Source of the DNA: Qipengyuania sp. ABI-127-1
GTDB taxonomy: Bacteria; Pseudomonadota; Alphaproteobacteria; Sphingomonadales; Sphingomonadaceae
NCBI GenBank assembly: GCA_022953095.1
Contig: JALJCR010000002.1
Location: 496,001-560,000, forward strand
Direction: 5' to 3'
Length of the DNA stretch: 64,000 nt
Part shown: piece after piece, positions 52,344-61,030 of the stretch
Layout: every line of letters starts with the position of its first letter
How positions within the stretch are numbered: position 1 is the stretch's first letter
The notes under the pieces: generated by a model
Told to the model about the DNA's origin: nothing
Seen by the model: only the letters and a program-made list of their open reading frames with translations
Database searches by the model: none
Program-made: the position numbers and the translations under genes

Positions 52344-53878
52344 TATGCCTCCAGTTGAACCGCCGCGTCGTTTCGCAATGCGTATGCGAAAGCGTAGTCG
52401 AGCTCTCCGCGGCTTTCGCCGTGGATGGTGAAGAGGGGTTGAGCTTTCTCGACCCGTTCGCCCGGCCTGACATGGAGATAGAGGCCTGCGGTGGAGCGTT
52501 GCGGCGCACCCGCCAGCTTTGCGATCCGAGCGATGATCCGGTTGTCGAACCCGCTCACATGTCCGGCGCGCGGAGCGAGGAAGTCTAGCGTTTGCGGAGC
52601 ACAGCCCGGATCGCGAAAGCCGCCTTGCGCTTCACAGATGGCAAGAAACTTGGCTTCTGCCGCACCCTCTGCGAGCAATCGCGCTGCCAAGGCATAGGCG
52701 TCGTCCTTGGGAGTCCCGCTCAGTTCAAATATTCCGGCAGCCAGCGCCAGAGCCCGATCTCGCAGATCCATCGGCGCATCCGGCTTACGGCCCAGCACGG
52801 CAAGTATGTCATTCGCCTCGAGCGCCGGGCCGATCCCTCGTCCCACTGGATAGCTTCCGTCGGTCTGAACCGTAGCCACGGTAAGGCCGCACTCGAATGC
52901 GACGCTCTTGAACAAGTGCGCTAAGGTACCCGCATCGTCGGCACTGCGTATCTTCGCTGTCGGACCAACTGGCAAATCGAGAACCACATGGGTCGACCCA
53001 GCGGCGAGCTTCTTTGACAGCACTGAGGCGACCAGCTGCGCGTCGCTGTCGATATCGAGCGCTCGCTCGATCCGGATAAGGACATCATCTGCCGGGCTGA
53101 GGTTGACGCTTCCGCCCCAGGCTATGCAGCCGCCTTCCTTCTCGACGACCCGCTTCATCGCGGCAACGTCCAGCGCAACCGGAGCCATGGTCTCCATAGT
53201 ATCGGCGGTGCCGGCAGGCGAAGTAATCGCGCGCGAGGATGTCTTTGGCATCGTGAGGCCTGCGGCCGCGGCGATCGCGACGACGATCGGCGTGGTCCGG
53301 TTTCCGGGCAGGCCGCCGACACAATGCTTGTCCACCACCTGGCCTGTCGACCAGTCCAGCCGATCGCCGGCCGCGAGCATTGCTTTCGTAAGTGCGGCGG
53401 TCTCCTGAATGTCCGTTGGTTGTGCGGCGAAGGCGGCGATGAAAGAGGCGATTTCGATGTCGGAGAAGCGGCCTTTCGCCACGTCGAAAACAATCTGCCT
53501 TAGCCGTGTTTCGTCGAGCCGGTGTCCATAGAGCTTGGCCCTGACATCGCTGAGCGAAGCGAGCGGTTGGGGATGCCTTACGGTGAGCGTATCTCCATCA
53601 CGTAGGCACAATCTCTCCAGTAGCGGGAAGGGCATGCCCACTTCATCTTCTGCAACCACATCGTGTTTCGAGCGATAGAGCGTAGCAAGCAGCGTTCTGC
53701 CGTTTGCGACGAGCTCAACTCTGGTACGCGCCCGAAATCCCTCCGATTTGGCAACCGGACAATCCTCGTGGATAAAGATCAGCGCTTCGCCATCGGTCTC
53801 GATCGGCAAGGCCCGCGCGCGCAAGGGGTGGTGTTCGCCTGCATCACTGGCGATCGGACTAACCGAATTGTCTTGCAT
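52343..53878 (-). CDS. Archaeal-type thymidine/AMP phosphorylase family protein
   Basis: The family phosphorolyses nucleosides or, in archaea, NMPs to base plus ribose 1,5-bisphosphate. The 511-aa protein has the extra N-terminal beta domain of archaeal AMP phosphorylase (about residues 10-95), then a phosphorylase core with DKHCVGGLPGNRTTP and TSSRAITSPAGTADTMET. Both blocks are diagnostic of this group, not of E. coli DeoA. I chose ATG 53878; 15 codons upstream in frame are alternative. It overlaps the RNase-type gene (TGATG) and the PRPP synthetase. NMP activity is inferred from the N-terminal domain. Confidence 0.88.
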   Translation of the reverse strand: MQDNSVSPIASDAGEHHPLRARALPIETDGEALIFIHEDCPVAKSEGFRARTRVELVANGRTLLATLYRSKHDVVAEDEVGMPFPLLERLCLRDGDTLTVRHPQPLASLSDVRAKLYGHRLDETRLRQIVFDVAKGRFSDIEIASFIAAFAAQPTDIQETAALTKAMLAAGDRLDWSTGQVVDKHCVGGLPGNRTTPIVVAIAAAAGLTMPKTSSRAITSPAGTADTMETMAPVALDVAAMKRVVEKEGGCIAWGGSVNLSPADDVLIRIERALDIDSDAQLVASVLSKKLAAGSTHVVLDLPVGPTAKIRSADDAGTLAHLFKSVAFECGLTVATVQTDGSYPVGRGIGPALEANDILAVLGRKPDAPMDLRDRALALAAGIFELSGTPKDDAYALAARLLAEGAAEAKFLAICEAQGGFRDPGCAPQTLDFLAPRAGHVSGFDNRIIARIAKLAGAPQRSTAGLYLHVRPGERVEKAQPLFTIHGESRGELDYAFAYALRNDAAVQLEA

Positions 53879-55239
53879 CAGAGTGCCACCTCTTCGCCAT
53901 GTTCGGGCACACGCGCATTCCATCCCAGGCGTTCGGATATGAGCAGTCGGAATGTATCGGATGCGGTTGCCTCGCCATGGGTGACGAAGACCTCGCGTGG
54001 CGGCGATCTGAATCCTTCGAGCCAGCGCAGAAGTTCGCTCTGGTCGGCATGAGCAGACAACATATCAAGCTGCGCAACTTCGGCTCGGACGGGAACATAG
54101 TTACCGTGGATCTTGAGTTCCTTCGCCCCGTCGCGCAGTGCCGCCCCTCGTGTGCCTCCAGCTTGGAAACCCGCCAGGACGATTGTGTTGCGATGGCTTG
54201 GGGCATAGTGCTTGAGGTGATGGAGTATCCGCCCGCCCGTTGCCATGCCGCTTGCCGAAATGATGATTTTGGGCATGGCGTCGCGGTTGAGTTGCTTCGA
54301 TTCCTCTGCCTCACGAACATAGGTTGCGATACCGCACGCTGCGCGGCATTCTTCTTCCGTAAGCCTGTGTTCGCCAACGTGCTCGCAAAAGATCGAACTG
54401 GCATTGATGGCCATGGGACTGTCTAGATAGATCGGCAGCGCTGGGATCCTGCCTGTTCGTTGCAACTGCCCGAGGTGGTAGAGCAATGTCTGGGCGCGAC
54501 CGACAGCGAAGGAGGGGATCAGCACTGTGCCGCCGCGCCTCACCGTCCGTCCGATAATCTCCTCGAGCAAGGTCTCCGGGTCGCCTTCTCCATGATGCCG
54601 GTTGCCGTAAGTCGATTCCGTTATGACGTAGTCGGCTTCACGGATGGGTTCTGGATCGACCATCGTGGCGCTGCCATAGCGACCGATATCGCCTGAAAAT
54701 GCGATTTTAAGGTCTCCGCATCGCAGTTCTATGCTCGCGGCACCGAGGATATGACCCATCGGTCTGAAAATAGCGCTGCAATCCGGCGTCACCGCGACCG
54801 CTTGCGAAAAATCAACGCTCCTGAATGAATCGAGACAGGCTTTGGCGTCGGCTTGCGTGTAAAGGGGGCGGGGGTCGTCATGCTTGCTGTACCCCCTCCG
54901 CTTTGCATACCGCGCGTCGGCTTCCATCAGGTAACCGCTATCGGGCAAAAGCAGTTCGCACAGCCGCTGGGTAGCATGAGTGCTTATCACAGGCCCGGCA
55001 AAGCCGTCCCGTACCAGGGCCGGTATATAACCTGAATGATCCAGGTGGGCGTGTGTCAGAACGACAGCATCAAGCGATGCAGGATCGACCGGGAAGGGTT
55101 GCCAATTGCGGCGTCGAAGTTGTTTGAAGCCTTGGAACACGCCGCAATCAATCAGGATCCGGTGTTCTGGCGTTTGAAGCAAATATTTCGATCCGGTGAC
55201 CGTTCCCGCCGCACCCAGGAAGCTCAGTTTAAAGCTCAC
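53878..55239 (-). CDS. Beta-CASP metallo-beta-lactamase RNase (Cft2/YsgA-like)
   Basis: Metallo-beta-lactamase/beta-CASP enzymes are RNA endo- or exonucleases (RNase J, CPSF73). The 453-aa protein has the zinc motif THAHLDHSGY (about residue 62), IAFSGDIGRYG, motif A ESTYGNRHHGE, SFAVGRAQTLLYHL, the SGMATGGRILHHLKHY beta-CASP segment and HADQSELLRWL...FVTHGE near the end. It lacks the RNase J C-terminal domain. A GCGTCA-TTT-TGACGC palindrome lies 24-38 bases upstream. The phosphorylase gene follows with a 1-base overlap, so a role in feeding it nucleotides is attractive but unproven. Confidence 0.9.
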   Translation of the reverse strand: MSFKLSFLGAAGTVTGSKYLLQTPEHRILIDCGVFQGFKQLRRRNWQPFPVDPASLDAVVLTHAHLDHSGYIPALVRDGFAGPVISTHATQRLCELLLPDSGYLMEADARYAKRRGYSKHDDPRPLYTQADAKACLDSFRSVDFSQAVAVTPDCSAIFRPMGHILGAASIELRCGDLKIAFSGDIGRYGSATMVDPEPIREADYVITESTYGNRHHGEGDPETLLEEIIGRTVRRGGTVLIPSFAVGRAQTLLYHLGQLQRTGRIPALPIYLDSPMAINASSIFCEHVGEHRLTEEECRAACGIATYVREAEESKQLNRDAMPKIIISASGMATGGRILHHLKHYAPSHRNTIVLAGFQAGGTRGAALRDGAKELKIHGNYVPVRAEVAQLDMLSAHADQSELLRWLEGFRSPPREVFVTHGEATASDTFRLLISERLGWNARVPEHGEEVAL

Positions 55240-55262
55240 TTTCGACCTTTCTCAATCCCGCT

Positions 55263-55277
55263 GCGTCATTTTGACGC
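55263..55277. promoter_or_regulatory. Palindrome GCGTCA-TTT-TGACGC upstream of the beta-CASP gene
   Basis: A perfect 6+6 inverted repeat with a 3-base spacer lies 24-38 bases before the beta-CASP ATG, within the 96-base gap to the ATP-grasp gene. It could be an operator for the RNase-phosphorylase-PRPP synthetase transcript. It is not an FNR/FixK consensus. Confidence 0.4.
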
Positions 55278-55335
55278 GCGCAAGTAAAGAGACGTGGCGG
55301 TCGGCCTGAGATTACAGAGCTGCCTGTCGGATCGT

Positions 55336-56655
55336 CTATGCAGGGGCCGCGAAAGAAAGGACTGGGGCAAACCCTCCGCCCGATGTGCGCATGTTGGTGG
55401 TCTGGCCCTGATATAGTCGGGCGGCTGCCATCAGTGCGCGCCCGGCATAGGTATAGAGCCGAATGTCGACCTTGAGATCGACGGTTTCGCCGGCCACGCT
55501 GACCCGGCGCAGGCTGGGCGCAGTGTAGCGCTGTGCGACGTAACCGCCACGAACGATTTCATCCCAGACCTTTTTGGTCAGTTTTGCGCCGCGATAGGCG
55601 GCCTTGCTTCCATAACCGCCAGCGGGTTTGAAGAACCACGCCCGGCGTTCTTTCCAGAGCGTAGATGCGTTGTCAGGATCGACGATCAGGGTTTTCGGAA
55701 CGGCACTTTGCAAAATCCCGGCATGCGCTTCTGAAACCCCATGCGCGATAAGCCGATGGCGATCCGACAGAAACGCCAAGTTGCGTTTGTCAGCATAGAG
55801 GGCATGAACATGAGGATTTGGCGATACTACGACGCGGCCACTCAAATAGGCCTGTCTTAGTGCGCCATTCGTTGGCTCTTGCAGTGCAAAATCTACCAGC
55901 CGATTGTAAACAAGATCAATGGGCTGATCGTTCAGCATTAGCGCGTGGCCCGAAAAGGAAAGCTGTTCGGGCGCGCAGATGTCGACAGCGAATCCCGCAT
56001 TCTTCAACAGCGCGCGCGCCGTGAGAAATTCCGGATATAGAGGCTGGGCCGGCGGTTCTTCGTCGACGATTGCGATACGTTCTGGACGTCCTGTACCTCG
56101 CTGCGTACGCCACTCTTCTTCAAACATGGAAGCGATCCGCTCGTTGAAGGCGTGGCTCGGGTGATGCGGGAGGAAAGCCGTTTCCGCATTCGTGCAGCAG
56201 CTTTCCTGTGCGTCGGCCAGAATGGCATTCAGAAATGCGCCTCCGGCATTGGTGTTGATCTCGATGAGCTGTGGTCCATCGGCGGTGAGGTGGAAATCGT
56301 AACCCATGAACAGACCTCTGGTACCAAAATCATGGGCAGAAATCGGCGGGGCGTAACCTAGGGCTGTCGAACGAAACCCGGGATTGTGCGCGGCAGCTTC
56401 GCTCGCCTCGACCACCAACATCATGCGGTCCAGCACTTCTCTATCGACGAACACAGGGGACCTGGAAAACAAATGTGGATGCGATGCGAGAAGGGTTTCG
56501 CCGAAGCCAGGCTCCCCGATTCGCTCGTCGAGCATCCGAACGAGCGCTGCCGTGTCGAGCGTAATGCATAGACAATCGACATTCGCATTCTGAGCGTTGA
56601 ACGCGGTCGTGGCGGAAACAGTCAAATTCTGGATCTCATCGAAGGATTTTCCCAA
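55336..56655 (-). CDS. Permuted ATP-grasp-like protein of unknown substrate
   Basis: ATP-grasp ligases join a carboxylate to an amine or thiol via acyl-phosphate. In this 439-aa protein an E-x-N Mg-type motif occurs early (QLIEINTNAGG, residues 129-139), while the phosphate-loop WFFKPAGGYGSKAAYRG (340-356) and DIRLYTYAGR...TTNMRTSGGG (397-428) come late; the order suggests a circularly permuted fold. The start must be TTG (56655) because no ATG precedes residue 41. The gene is divergent from aidB and upstream of the RNase-phosphorylase genes. Substrate unknown. Confidence 0.65.
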   Translation of the reverse strand: MGKSFDEIQNLTVSATTAFNAQNANVDCLCITLDTAALVRMLDERIGEPGFGETLLASHPHLFSRSPVFVDREVLDRMMLVVEASEAAAHNPGFRSTALGYAPPISAHDFGTRGLFMGYDFHLTADGPQLIEINTNAGGAFLNAILADAQESCCTNAETAFLPHHPSHAFNERIASMFEEEWRTQRGTGRPERIAIVDEEPPAQPLYPEFLTARALLKNAGFAVDICAPEQLSFSGHALMLNDQPIDLVYNRLVDFALQEPTNGALRQAYLSGRVVVSPNPHVHALYADKRNLAFLSDRHRLIAHGVSEAHAGILQSAVPKTLIVDPDNASTLWKERRAWFFKPAGGYGSKAAYRGAKLTKKVWDEIVRGGYVAQRYTAPSLRRVSVAGETVDLKVDIRLYTYAGRALMAAARLYQGQTTNMRTSGGGFAPVLSFAAPA

Positions 56656-56739
56656 GAGGCCGAGTTCCTCTGGATATGAAGCACAGTTCCGATAGCATAT
56701 GGCATCCTCGTCTCTCTTCGCGTCTTACGAAGGTTCGGA

Positions 56740-58392
56740 ATGTCTATTTATCGCCCCCAAAGTCAGCTCATCACCCACGAGGTTTCCAATCAACCTCCAC
56801 CTCTCGAAGACTTCGATGCCTTTGCGCTCGACCAGCCCTTGCGCGATGCGCTGGCCCGGACAAGCGCGAACCAGCATGGTTCCCGTCTCTCGGCTTTTGG
56901 CAAGAAGGTTGGAAGTGCAGAGGTAATCGAGTGGGGACGGCTCGCTAATGAAAATTCCCCGAAGTTGAGAACATTTGATCGCTTCGGGCACCGTATTGAC
57001 CAGGTCGAGTTTCACCCCTCCTACCACGAGCTGATGCGCCTCGGGTTGGAAGGAGGCGTCTCTGCGGCCGCGTGGAAAGAAGAAGGCGGACATGCGCTGC
57101 ACGCCGCACTGCTTTATCTCATGACACAGGCGGATGCCGGCACCGTCTGCCCCATGTCGATGACCTATGCGGTTGTCCCGGCACTGCGCGTCGAGCCGGC
57201 GATTGCGAATGAATGGGAGCCTCGCGTGACGAGTTGTCGCTACGATACGCGCGTCATCCCGGTCGGCGATAAAGAGGGCGCGACCATGGGCATGGCAATG
57301 ACCGAGAAGCAGGGCGGTAGCGACGTGCGTGCAAATACAACACGCGCGCGTTGTGTTGGGGAAGGAGAGTACGAGCTGACAGGGCACAAATGGTTCTGTT
57401 CCGCGCCGATGTCCGATGCCTTCTTGACGCTGGCTTATGCCGAAGGCGGATTGACCTGTTTTCTGGTTCCGCGCTGGCGCCCTGATGGGAGCCGCAATGC
57501 CATTCACCTCATGCGACTGAAGGACAAGCTGGGCGATCGCTCGAACGCGTCGTCCGAAATCGAGTATCACGGCGCTCTCGCGCACCGCGTTGGCGATGAA
57601 GGCAGAGGGGTGAGGACGATCATTGAGATGGTACAGGGCGCACGCCTTGATTGTATTGCAGGCTCTGCCGCGGGAATGCGTGCCGCCCTCGTGCAAGCAA
57701 TTTGGCACACTCGACATCGCACCGCATTCCAGCGGCGGCTGTCCGATCAACCAGCGATGCGAACCGTGCTTTCGGACCTTGCGCTCGAAGCCGAGGGCGC
57801 CAGCGCTCTGACGATGCGCATAGCCTCGGCATTTGATGCCGCGGAGAAGGGTAACGAGGAAGAAACAGCCTTCGCCCGCCTGGCGACGCCAATCGCGAAA
57901 TACTGGGTCTGCAAGCGCCAACCCGGATTCGTCCACGAGGCCCTCGAATGCTTGGGAGGGGCCGGATATGTCGAAGAAGGACCCATGCCCCGGCTGTTCC
58001 GACAAAGTCCCTTGAACGCGATCTGGGAAGGCTCTGGGAATGTCATTGCGCTCGATGTTTTGCGCGCGCTTGGCCGCGAACCCGATGCGTGGGAAGCGTT
58101 TCGCGGCGAATTGGTCCAAGCTTCCGGCGCGCATGCGTTGCTCGATACGACGATTGAAAGGCTGGACACGCTTTTGGCTGAGGGATTGCCTAGAGAAGCG
58201 GACGCTCGGCGGTTTGTCGAAACGGCCGCCCTCGCGCTTGAGGCCGCCTGCCTCAAGCATGCCCCTTCGGCGGTATTTGACGGCTTCTGTGCAGCGCGCC
58301 TCGATCCTGCAGCCCGCGCCTTCGCGTATGGTGGCAGCGGCGTTGTGCTGGATCACCATACGATATTGTCGCGGGCCTTGCCGCCCACTTGA
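56740..58392 (+). CDS. aidB: AidB-type acyl-CoA dehydrogenase
   Basis: AidB of E. coli is a flavin-containing acyl-CoA dehydrogenase homologue of the adaptive (alkylation) response that binds DNA. This 550-aa protein matches its distinctive core: MTEKQGGSDVRANTT, LTGHKWFCSAPMSDAF, LKDKLGDRSNASSEIEY, and ALECLGGAGYVEEGPMPRLF with a following IWEGSGNVIALDVLRAL. Length fits the family (about 540). The ATG at 56740 has a gaaggt site. It is the only plus-strand gene in this block, divergent from the ATP-grasp gene and convergent with the P1B ATPase. Confidence 0.88.
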   Translation: MSIYRPQSQLITHEVSNQPPPLEDFDAFALDQPLRDALARTSANQHGSRLSAFGKKVGSAEVIEWGRLANENSPKLRTFDRFGHRIDQVEFHPSYHELMRLGLEGGVSAAAWKEEGGHALHAALLYLMTQADAGTVCPMSMTYAVVPALRVEPAIANEWEPRVTSCRYDTRVIPVGDKEGATMGMAMTEKQGGSDVRANTTRARCVGEGEYELTGHKWFCSAPMSDAFLTLAYAEGGLTCFLVPRWRPDGSRNAIHLMRLKDKLGDRSNASSEIEYHGALAHRVGDEGRGVRTIIEMVQGARLDCIAGSAAGMRAALVQAIWHTRHRTAFQRRLSDQPAMRTVLSDLALEAEGASALTMRIASAFDAAEKGNEEETAFARLATPIAKYWVCKRQPGFVHEALECLGGAGYVEEGPMPRLFRQSPLNAIWEGSGNVIALDVLRALGREPDAWEAFRGELVQASGAHALLDTTIERLDTLLAEGLPREADARRFVETAALALEAACLKHAPSAVFDGFCAARLDPAARAFAYGGSGVVLDHHTILSRALPPT

Positions 58393-58437
58393 ATGCTTTG
58401 CGCTGCCCACGAATGAGGCATCATGGAACATTGCTGA

Positions 58438-60897
58438 TCAGGCCGACAGCTGACTTGCGTCGTGTTCAGTTTCCTGCCGTATTGTCTTGTCCGGAGACGA
58501 AATCCCTTCGAGACGGGTTCGTTTCAGCAAAAGCGCATTTACGGCGACGAGAGCCGAGCTGCCCGACATGGCGATCGCGGCGACTGCAGGGCTGATGATG
58601 AGCGGATAGAAAACGCCCGCCGCCGCTGGAAATGCGACCACGTTGTAGGCGACTGCCCAGAAGAGGTTTTGATGCATCTTCCGCAGAGTTGCACGTGAGA
58701 GTTCTACCGCCCCGACGACATCGTAGGGGTCGCTGCGCATCAGGACGACATCGGCGCTTTCCATGGCCACGTCGGTACCCGCGCCGATCGCAAAGCCGAC
58801 GTCGGCCTGAGTGAGCGCGGGGGCATCGTTGATCCCGTCACCGACCATTCCAACCCGTTTACCCTGCGCCTGCAGTTCCTTCACCTTTTCCGCCTTCTGG
58901 CCCGGAAGAACATCGGCCAGGACGATATCTATACCCAGCTCTTCGGCTACGCGGCGCGCCGTTCCTTCGTTATCGCCGGTAAGCATCGCCACCTCGATAC
59001 CCTTGGAGTGGAGCTTCTCGATTGCCCGCCGCGCAGTCGGCCGCGGTGCGTCGGCTATCGCGATGAGGCCTAATAGGCGGCCCCGATAGGCGACATGGAC
59101 AACAGTCCGCCCAGCGCCCTTCAGGTCTTCTGCGCGCGAGGTCAGATCGCCGATTGCGACATCGTTCTCGTCCATCAGCCGACGATTGCCGAGCAGAATC
59201 TTACCATCATTCAAGTCGGCCTGGGCGCCCCTGCCGTCTATGTTGAGGAAGTTTTCCGCATGAGGTGCGTCAAGATGTTTGGCGTGTTCAAGAATGGCGA
59301 TCGCGAGTGGATGCTCCGACCCCCGCTCGACAGCGGCAGCATATCTGAGAACGTCATCGACCTGTTCCGAAGCAGCCGGCACGACATCAACCACGCGTGG
59401 TTCGCCCATCGTCAACGTGCCGGTCTTGTCAAAGATCACCACGTCGAGTTTGGTTGCATCTTCGAGGGCGGAGGCGTTTTTGAAGAGAATGCCGTGCGTT
59501 GCGCCCAATCCCGTTCCGACCATTACCGCCATCGGCGTCGCGAGCCCGAGCGCGTCGGGGCAGGCGATCACGAAGACGGTGATGGTCAAGGTCACTGCGA
59601 AGAGTAGTGTCTGGCCTATCCACCAGAACCATACAGCGAAGGTCAGAAGGCCGATGACGATCGCGATGAGGACGAGCCACTGCGACGCGCGGTCTGCAAG
59701 GAGCTGGGCGGGTGCCTTTGAATTCTGCGCCTCCTGAACAAGCTTTACGATTTGCGCGAGCGCCGTATCGGCACCGACTTTGGTCGCCCGGTAGCGGAAG
59801 CTGCCACTCTTGTTGATCGTCGCGCCAATGACCGTGTCGCCAGGGGCCTTGCCCACCGGCATGGACTCGCCGGTCAGCATGGACTCATCGACCTGCGAGC
59901 TGCCTTCGACCACCTCGCCGTCGACGGGTATCTTGTTGCCTGGCCGGATGATGATAAGGTCGCCTTGAAGGACTTCTGCGGTGGGGATTTCCAGTTCTTC
60001 GCCGTCGCGCTGAACCACGGCCATGGGTGGTGCCAGGTCGAGCAGTGCCCGGATCGCCTGCGAGGCTCCGGCTCGCGCGCGCATTTCCAGCCAGTGGCCG
60101 AGCAGGATGAACACTAGGAGGACCGCGACCGCCTCGTAAAACTGGACGCCGGGGAAGAAGAATGTCGATCCGACGCTGAAGAGATAACCCGTTCCTACCG
60201 ACAAGACGACCAGAACAGCCATGTTCAGAACGCCGTTCCGCAACGCCCGCCAAGCGGCAACAAAGAATGGCCATGCGGGATAGAGCACAGCTGCGCTCGC
60301 CAGCCCAAACAGCCAGAGTTTCAGCTCAATGCCGAAGGGTGGCGCGGGCGGTGTGAAAAATCCGCCCATCGGCGAGTAGATGAAGATCGGAACTGTAAAC
60401 AGTAGCGCGATCCAGAAACGGTTGCGCATGTCGCGCACCATCTCCTGCATGTCCATGCCCCCGCCGTGACCCATCTCGTGGGCCATTTCGTCTTTGCCGG
60501 ATGGGGCCGCGGACCGGTGCGCATGTCCAAGGGCATCTCCGAAGTGCTCCGTAATCGTTGGTCCGGAGTCTGGCGGCGAACAGACGTGTTTCGGTGTGAT
60601 CGAGCCCTGGCAACGGAAGCCGCAGCGCGAAATGATGTCCCGCAACCGGTCCGGATTGGTCAAATTGGGGTGGTAATTGACGGTCACGCTCCCTCCTGCC
60701 GGATTGGCATTTGCCGAAATGACACCAGCTTCCTGAAGGAGCTGCTTTTCGACCCCCAAATGATCGAGCTCTTCAAATAGGGCGCCGACTTCAAGCGTCA
60801 GTGTGGACAAACCAAAATCCTTTCTCGCGGGAAGAACACATGTGGATTCAGATTCAGACGATATCCGCTTGCCTGTCTTACACTCTCCTTTCGCCAT
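58438..60897 (-). CDS. CopB-like P1B heavy-metal ATPase with CPD motif
   Basis: P1B ATPases pump transition metals out of the cytoplasm. The 819-aa protein has a degenerate HMA-like N-domain without CxxC (about residues 28-98), a His/Met-rich stretch ([16 protein letters not shown]) and about eight membrane helices. TGES is at 342-345, [11 protein letters not shown] starts at Asp490 and [10 protein letters not shown] and GDGINDAP follow. The transmembrane metal motif is CPD (446-448, bases 59554-59562) instead of CPC or CPH. I chose ATG 60897; the longer frame upstream overlaps the next ATPase gene and lacks similarity. It is convergent with aidB. Confidence 0.9.
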   Translation of the reverse strand: MAKGECKTGKRISSESESTCVLPARKDFGLSTLTLEVGALFEELDHLGVEKQLLQEAGVISANANPAGGSVTVNYHPNLTNPDRLRDIISRCGFRCQGSITPKHVCSPPDSGPTITEHFGDALGHAHRSAAPSGKDEMAHEMGHGGGMDMQEMVRDMRNRFWIALLFTVPIFIYSPMGGFFTPPAPPFGIELKLWLFGLASAAVLYPAWPFFVAAWRALRNGVLNMAVLVVLSVGTGYLFSVGSTFFFPGVQFYEAVAVLLVFILLGHWLEMRARAGASQAIRALLDLAPPMAVVQRDGEELEIPTAEVLQGDLIIIRPGNKIPVDGEVVEGSSQVDESMLTGESMPVGKAPGDTVIGATINKSGSFRYRATKVGADTALAQIVKLVQEAQNSKAPAQLLADRASQWLVLIAIVIGLLTFAVWFWWIGQTLLFAVTLTITVFVIACPDALGLATPMAVMVGTGLGATHGILFKNASALEDATKLDVVIFDKTGTLTMGEPRVVDVVPAASEQVDDVLRYAAAVERGSEHPLAIAILEHAKHLDAPHAENFLNIDGRGAQADLNDGKILLGNRRLMDENDVAIGDLTSRAEDLKGAGRTVVHVAYRGRLLGLIAIADAPRPTARRAIEKLHSKGIEVAMLTGDNEGTARRVAEELGIDIVLADVLPGQKAEKVKELQAQGKRVGMVGDGINDAPALTQADVGFAIGAGTDVAMESADVVLMRSDPYDVVGAVELSRATLRKMHQNLFWAVAYNVVAFPAAAGVFYPLIISPAVAAIAMSGSSALVAVNALLLKRTRLEGISSPDKTIRQETEHDASQLSA

Positions 60898-61030
60898 ATT
60901 CGCGCCAAGTCTCCTTCGGTGGATTTGTGCGGGCGATATTGAAGCCCGTGGACAAGGATCGCTAAGGGATGAGGCTGCAAGGAGGTTCCAGGTGGCGCAG
61001 TAGCTGCAATCGGTCTGTCGCAGCGTTCGG

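Noticed and set aside
55240..55335. FNR/FixK-type box (TTGACGCGCGCAA)
   Set aside because: Spacing is 13 rather than 14 bases and the right half is not TCAA.
56725..58431. 568-codon minus-strand frame over aidB
   Set aside because: The plus strand has clear AidB motifs; the antisense product has none.
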